DNA of 64,000 nucleotides from Cymbidium sinense (lineage: Eukaryota > Streptophyta > Magnoliopsida > Asparagales > Orchidaceae): contig CM038215.1 of the NCBI GenBank assembly GCA_021442155.1, positions 211,910,982 through 211,974,981 on the forward strand. Direction: 5' to 3'. How positions within the stretch are numbered: position 1 is the first letter of the stretch; each line of letters begins with the position of its first letter. Both the position numbers and the translations under genes were made by a program. The notes under the pieces were generated by a model. The model saw nothing but the letters and a program-made list of their open reading frames with translations. It ran no database searches and was not told the origin of the DNA. This document shows, one piece after another, positions 60,061 to 64,000 of this stretch.

Positions 60061-61460
60061 AAAATCAAGAAACTTTCCTTATTGAGGCTCAAACCTCCAA
60101 CATCAAGGAAGGTTGTAAGCCCAAAGACAACTTGGGAAAGTGGGAGCTCAAGAAGCAATACTAGCCCCGATAACCAAGTAGTGCAACCATCGAGAGCCCA
60201 CCTCCATTCCAGATACTACTACTTGCTCACTTCTACTCTAGCTCTTCTTCTAGTAGACATCTTGTATCTGGATGAGGGCATCAAATCCTCACCCACTTAC
60301 TTTACTAGATTTCTACTATGTACCTTCTAAATCCAAGAAATCAAGGAATAAAGCTAGTTTGAATTACATCTGTCACGATGGGTTGTCTATTTTTCTTTTA
60401 GAAAACTCTCAAGTCAAAATAATAATTATAACAACTTTGATCTTCCTCTTTTGATTTAGAGACTTTCCTTCTCAATAATAGGTTCACCTCTTGAGATAGA
60501 CTTGGAATCATCTGATCGAGGGTCATATAGGAGAAGCGTAGGTGAGCCGATGAGTGTAGAATCTTCCACTAACTTGCCACAAAAATCACCGAAGTTAACC
60601 TCCATAGTGCCAAGGTTCTACGTCCTAGGGAAGCACCTCAAGAAAGGGGAAACAAGTCATTGGTACTAGCAAAAAAGAAGCCCCTCCATAGGATGCTCCA
60701 CTTATGGATATGCTTGTGGAGGATCAACCCATAGTTAATTACAATGTCCTCACTCACCTAAGAAAGTTGCCAGCTAAATTAAGCATATATGATGCCCTTA
60801 TCTTATCCAAAGAGATGAGGGAATCATTAATCAAGGCTCTTCTTGATCTAGAGATTAGCTTGACCATGAGAGGAGGCACATTATTCAAGAGAAGCAAGGG
60901 AGTCACATTCAATGATGAAGACCTTCTTCTGGGGACATGGAGCACACTGTCCCCTACATCACATGGATATGAAGATTCACTTTGGGTTTTTGATCGTGCA
61001 TCGAACATTATGAGTCTAAAGACCCTTGCCTATTTGAAGATTGACATCTCTACACTCTGAGGAGATCGGATGATGTTGAGAGGATTCAATGAATAGAGGG
61101 CTTTAGGCTCATAGTGTTACCTTTGGAAATAGGTGACTAGAAGACTGAAGCCAAGTTCTATATAATTGATTTGAATACTTCATTCACGCTTTGCTCGATG
61201 CCTTGGATACACTAAAAGATGATTCCATCCTCCCTTCATCAATGCATCAAGTTCAAAAAGGATGGAATTGAATACTGTATCAAAGAAGATGAAAAGCCAT
61301 TTTCAATTAGAGAGGTTGAGATATATGAAGATGAAACCTACTATCTTCTGCAAAACTAAAATATCTATTCTCATAAACTTGGTTAAAATTCAAATGCAAA
61401 AGAAAAAGAAAAAGAAGAAAAAGAAAAGGAAAAGAAAAAGGAAAGTATAGTGAAGAGACA
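60061..61460 (+). pseudogene. Protease region of the Ogre/TAT element
   Basis: Retropepsin-type aspartic protease zone. A frame of 118 residues (60,704-61,060) reads NYNVLTHLRKLPAKLSIYDA, then GVTFNDEDLLLGT, both typical of the TAT gag-protease junction. The catalytic block, normally DGGSS.N.LPL, reads DRASNIMSLKTLAYLKI at about 60,992: the aspartate remains but both glycines are gone. Downstream, PLEIGD, AKFYIIDLNTSFTLCSMPWI and SSLHQCIKFKKDGIEY (61,120-61,285) match the C-terminal half (family form LLGRPWIH). Stops and the altered active site make this inactive. Confidence 0.75.
61396..61442 (+). repeat. (AAAAAG)n purine tract
   Basis: Imperfect AAAGAA/AAAAGG repeat giving a lysine-arginine run in the frame crossing it. 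Between protease and RT. Confidence 0.85.
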
Positions 61461-62240
61461 AAGGAAGAGTAGAGCATGTTACATTCCACCCACAATTCAT
61501 CCACCATAAACATATGGGTAGGATGACTCACCTCCACCATGTAGAGGCAGAGGCAAACATAAAGGGTGGAGGTGGACCCGGTTGGCCGCCAATAAGGGTT
61601 ATGTTCCAGTTCACAAGAGTTCTCCTACTATTCACATAGACTTGAAATCCAGCTTGGAGGATGAATCTCATGTGATTAGCATACCAACCAACCCCTCTCA
61701 GTTTCGGAGGTGACACTGATAACAATGATGAAGACCAAGCCTCCAAGCAAAGCATGAATGTATTGAATCAAGTTTATGTAAACTATCGCAATAGTTGGAA
61801 CTTAGCTCTAACCTCACTTTCTCTCAAAAGTTGAAGGTTTAGTTAAGGAAGCCAAGTCTTCCATGAATGTCAAGCCAAAGAGATTCCTATTGGGATCATC
61901 ATCCTCAAGTCTAAGATGATGTAGAACTTGAGGATAATTCATATAAAGATTTAATGGAATTACCTTTGATTGGTACCGCCTTGTGTTCTTAATCTTTACA
62001 AAGAAAGGTTTGATTCCTTATACATGGTCCAAACACAGGCAGTATTTTGAGAAGCGTGGAACAACAAAGGAGGGATGCACAATCAAGATCGGGAACATGA
62101 TTGATGCATGGGTCGATATGATGATTACTACTTGGTATCAAATCATGCGATAGGTTCTTCTCAAACCACACTAACTCTTATGAGGAAGTGTGCTTAGAAA
62201 CTTGATGATCAGATGATCTCTAAATCAAAGATGCACCTCC
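61461..62240 (+). pseudogene. Spacer between protease and RT of the Ogre/TAT element
   Basis: Short broken frames only. In TAT/Ogre elements a variable linker occupies this place. HMDRGGGGPGWPPIR-like GC-rich coding traces near 61,560-61,620 suggest former coding sequence. No domain recognised. Confidence 0.4.
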
Positions 62241-63080
62241 AGAATTTGAAGAAGAAATCCATTCAACTATTGACAAGCTCAAAGAAATCAACCTCAGGAT
62301 AGAAGAAGATCCACACCCGATATACATCAGTTCTATGTTGAATGAAGAAGAAACCAATGACTTAGTTAGGTTATTGATTGAGTTTAAGGATTGCTTTGCA
62401 TGGATTTATGAAGAGATTCCCGGATTATCTCTTGATGTAGCAGTCCATAAACTAGCAATAGACCCTAACACTAATCCTATCAAGCAAGCTCCTAGATGTA
62501 TGCGATTAGAAATCGAACAACAAGTCATTTCTGAAGTTAAGAAGTTGATTGATGTTGGTTTCATCAAGGAAGAAAAAAATACCTTACACGGTGTCGGTTA
62601 AGAAAAGAATGGCCAAATTTTGCATATGCTTGATTTAGGGACTTAAATAAGGCATGTCCTAAGGATGAATTTCCTCTTCCTATACTAGAATTAATGGTGG
62701 ACATCACATCTCATCATGTATTCTCCTTCATGGATGGGTCATCTAGCTACAACCAAATCAAGATGGAGGATGAAAGAAACACTACTTTTGAACCCGATCA
62801 AATATTTTATTATAAGGTCATGCCTTTTGGCCTTAAAATATTGATATACATACCAATGGCCATGACTCGATCTTCAATGAACTCATTCATCATCAAGTTG
62901 AATGCTATGTTGATGATCTAGTAGTCAAAAAAAAAAAAGAAAAGGAATACCATCTCTTTGACTCGAGAGTAGTTTTTGATCAATTATGATAATTCAACCT
63001 CAAAATGAACCCCCTGAAGTGTGCATTCGGAGTAGCTTCAGGGAAGTTTGTTGGTTTTGTTGTCCGACCAGGGAATAGAG
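62241..63080 (+). pseudogene. Reverse transcriptase of the Ogre/TAT element
   Basis: RNA-dependent DNA polymerase. Open from 62,335 to 62,601 with LLIEFKDCFAWIYEEIPGL, then HKLAIDPNTNPIKQAPR and EVKKLIDVGFIKE. After a break: FRDLNKACPKDEFPLP (frame-broken, 62,634-62,685), ITSHHVFSFMDGSSSYNQIK, FYYKVMPFGLK (62,694-62,845), a further shift, then the catalytic box ECYVDDLVVK with YVDD intact at 62,906-62,917. MNPLKCAFGVASGKFVGFVV follows at about 63,007-63,065. The order and spacing match plant TAT RT. At least two frameshifts and several stops are present. Confidence 0.85.
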
Positions 63081-63660
63081 ATAGACCAGAAAAGATCAAA
63101 GCTATCTTAGAAATGACCACCACAAAAATTTAACTCAACTTCGGATCATTCCAAGGGTGGTTGGCATATCTAAGATGCTTTATCTCAATCTATCGGGAGA
63201 TGCAAGCCATTTTCAGCACTTGTCAAAAGGATGCCAAGTTCAAGTGGGATGATAAGTGCCCATGCCTTTGAAGATATCAAGCGGTATTTGGTGAAGTCTA
63301 GTTCTAGCGCTATCGGGCAGGCTATTGATCCTCTACATTGCATTGGATGACTCCTTCACTTTCTTGGCAAGCTGATGAAGGAGAATGCTCTCTACTACCT
63401 CGGTCATCGATCCCTAGCAACAAACTACCCTATTGAAACATTGCTAGCTTTAATCTTTGCATCCCAAAATCTACTATGCTTTCTCATAAGGTGAACTTGA
63501 TTTCAAGAATTAATCCACTATAGTATCTCATGACATGTTATCGGATGTTGGCACGTTGGTCCATGATTCTCTAATTTGATATTACATTTTCATTACGTGA
63601 TGAAAGGATAAGCTAAATTTCTTTGGCACACCCACTTCCTGTTGACTCCGAGAGATCTCT
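63081..63660 (+). pseudogene. First RNase H (retroviral-type) and connection of the Ogre/TAT element
   Basis: Connection segment FQGWLAYLRCFISIYREMQ near 63,148-63,205, then remnants of the classic RNase H: KENALYYLGHRSLATNYPI, ETLLALIFASQNLL (63,380-63,475). The catalytic N-terminal part is not readable and the sequence is broken by stops and shifts. It lies directly before the second RNase H. Confidence 0.7.
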
Positions 63661-63669
63661 GAACAAATC

Positions 63670-63972
63670 ATGAACTTAGGGGAGGTTGACAACCACTGTT
63701 GGGAGATGTATTTTGATGGTGCGACTTCCTTTCACAAAGGAGAAGAACCACAATCTACTATTTCAGGAAAGGCAGGGGTAGGAATAGTTCTCTTAACTCC
63801 AGACCATGATGTGATGAGATTCTCATACTATCTCTCTAATCCATGCACCAACAATGAAGCCAAGTATGAGGCTTTGATTGTCAGTCTAGAGTTAGCCATT
63901 ACAGTGTGTGTCAAAAGCATCAACATCTATGGGGATTCTCAGTTGGTCATCAACCATATTGCAGTCCTATAA
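63670..63972 (+). pseudogene. Second, archaeal-type RNase H of the Ogre/TAT element (partial)
   Basis: Open frame of 100 residues beginning MNLGEVDNHCWEMYFDGATS. It carries the first catalytic Asp in YFDGA, AGVGIVLLTPDHDVMRFSYY, the Glu in CTNNEAKYEALIVSLELAI, and the second Asp in IYGDSQLVINHI. This is the additional RNase H found only in the TAT/Ogre branch of plant Ty3/Gypsy. The frame then meets a stop (63,970-63,972). The remaining part of the domain and the integrase would lie to the right of the window. It is among the best preserved stretches of this element. Confidence 0.85.
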
Positions 63973-64000
63973 AAGTTCTAAAACTTCATCACTACCACGG

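Larger units (their letters stand above)
46556..64000 (+). mobile_element. Ogre/TAT-type Ty3/Gypsy retrotransposon, 5' part
   Basis: At least 17.4 kb of one element: 7,462-bp LTR, primer-binding site, a long hairpin-rich leader, an ORF upstream of gag, gag, protease, RT, RNase H and a second archaeal-type RNase H. The dual RNase H, the upstream ORF and the very long LTR are the combined hallmarks of the Ogre/TAT group. Coding regions contain frequent stops and frameshifts, so this copy cannot make its own proteins. Integrase and the 3' LTR lie beyond the window. Confidence 0.88.

Overview
This is nuclear DNA from a flowering plant. It is AT-rich, holds one intron-bearing MATE transporter gene fragment with canonical GT/AG splice sites, and is otherwise almost wall-to-wall retrotransposon remnants of plant lineages: RTE- and L1-type LINEs, Ty1/Copia of Sirevirus type, Ty3/Gypsy chromovirus type, and Ty3/Gypsy TAT/Ogre type. 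I cannot name the species. No tRNA, rRNA, CRISPR array or bacterial feature was seen.

Layout. 1-1,480: minus-strand RTE-type LINE (endonuclease and part of the reverse transcriptase). 1,493-~4,660: probable Tekay/Del-type LTR with an internal triplication. 5,500-7,000: decayed ORFs, one coiled-coil. 8,521-9,480: a minisatellite of about 20 units built on GATGTAAG. 10,161-~10,580: Copia-like polypurine tract plus LTR. 11,096-13,154: the last five exons of a MATE (DETOXIFICATION-type) gene with an open frame; its 5' exons are not visible. 16,290-17,953: minus-strand Gypsy RNase H and integrase. 17,954-32,000: a Sirevirus-like Copia (minus strand), split by a roughly 7.2-kb solo LTR (copy A) that itself carries a 266-bp LINE insertion. 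32,494-32,670: a long TAA/TGA microsatellite. 33,340-35,690: minus-strand Gypsy gag-protease and a primer-binding site, possibly the other half of the Gypsy at 16-18 kb. 36,795-45,000: an L1-type LINE cut by a 6,995-bp solo LTR (copy B) flanked by the 5-bp duplication GGAAG. 45,000-45,690: a second LINE RNase H on the minus strand. 46,556 to the window end: the 5' part of an Ogre/TAT element with a 7,462-bp LTR (copy C), a primer-binding site, an approximately 2.4-kb leader made of about 30 hairpins, then decayed ORF1, gag, protease, RT, RNase H and a second (archaeal-type) RNase H. Integrase lies beyond the window.

The most striking signals are two. The leader hairpin array of copy C keeps a constant loop while its stems change in a compensating way. 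The LTR family A/B/C has unusually long LTRs with an internal word-repeat domain and a conserved TATA-plus-hairpin module. Apart from the MATE fragment nothing here looks like an active host gene, and every retroelement coding region carries stops, frameshifts or truncations.
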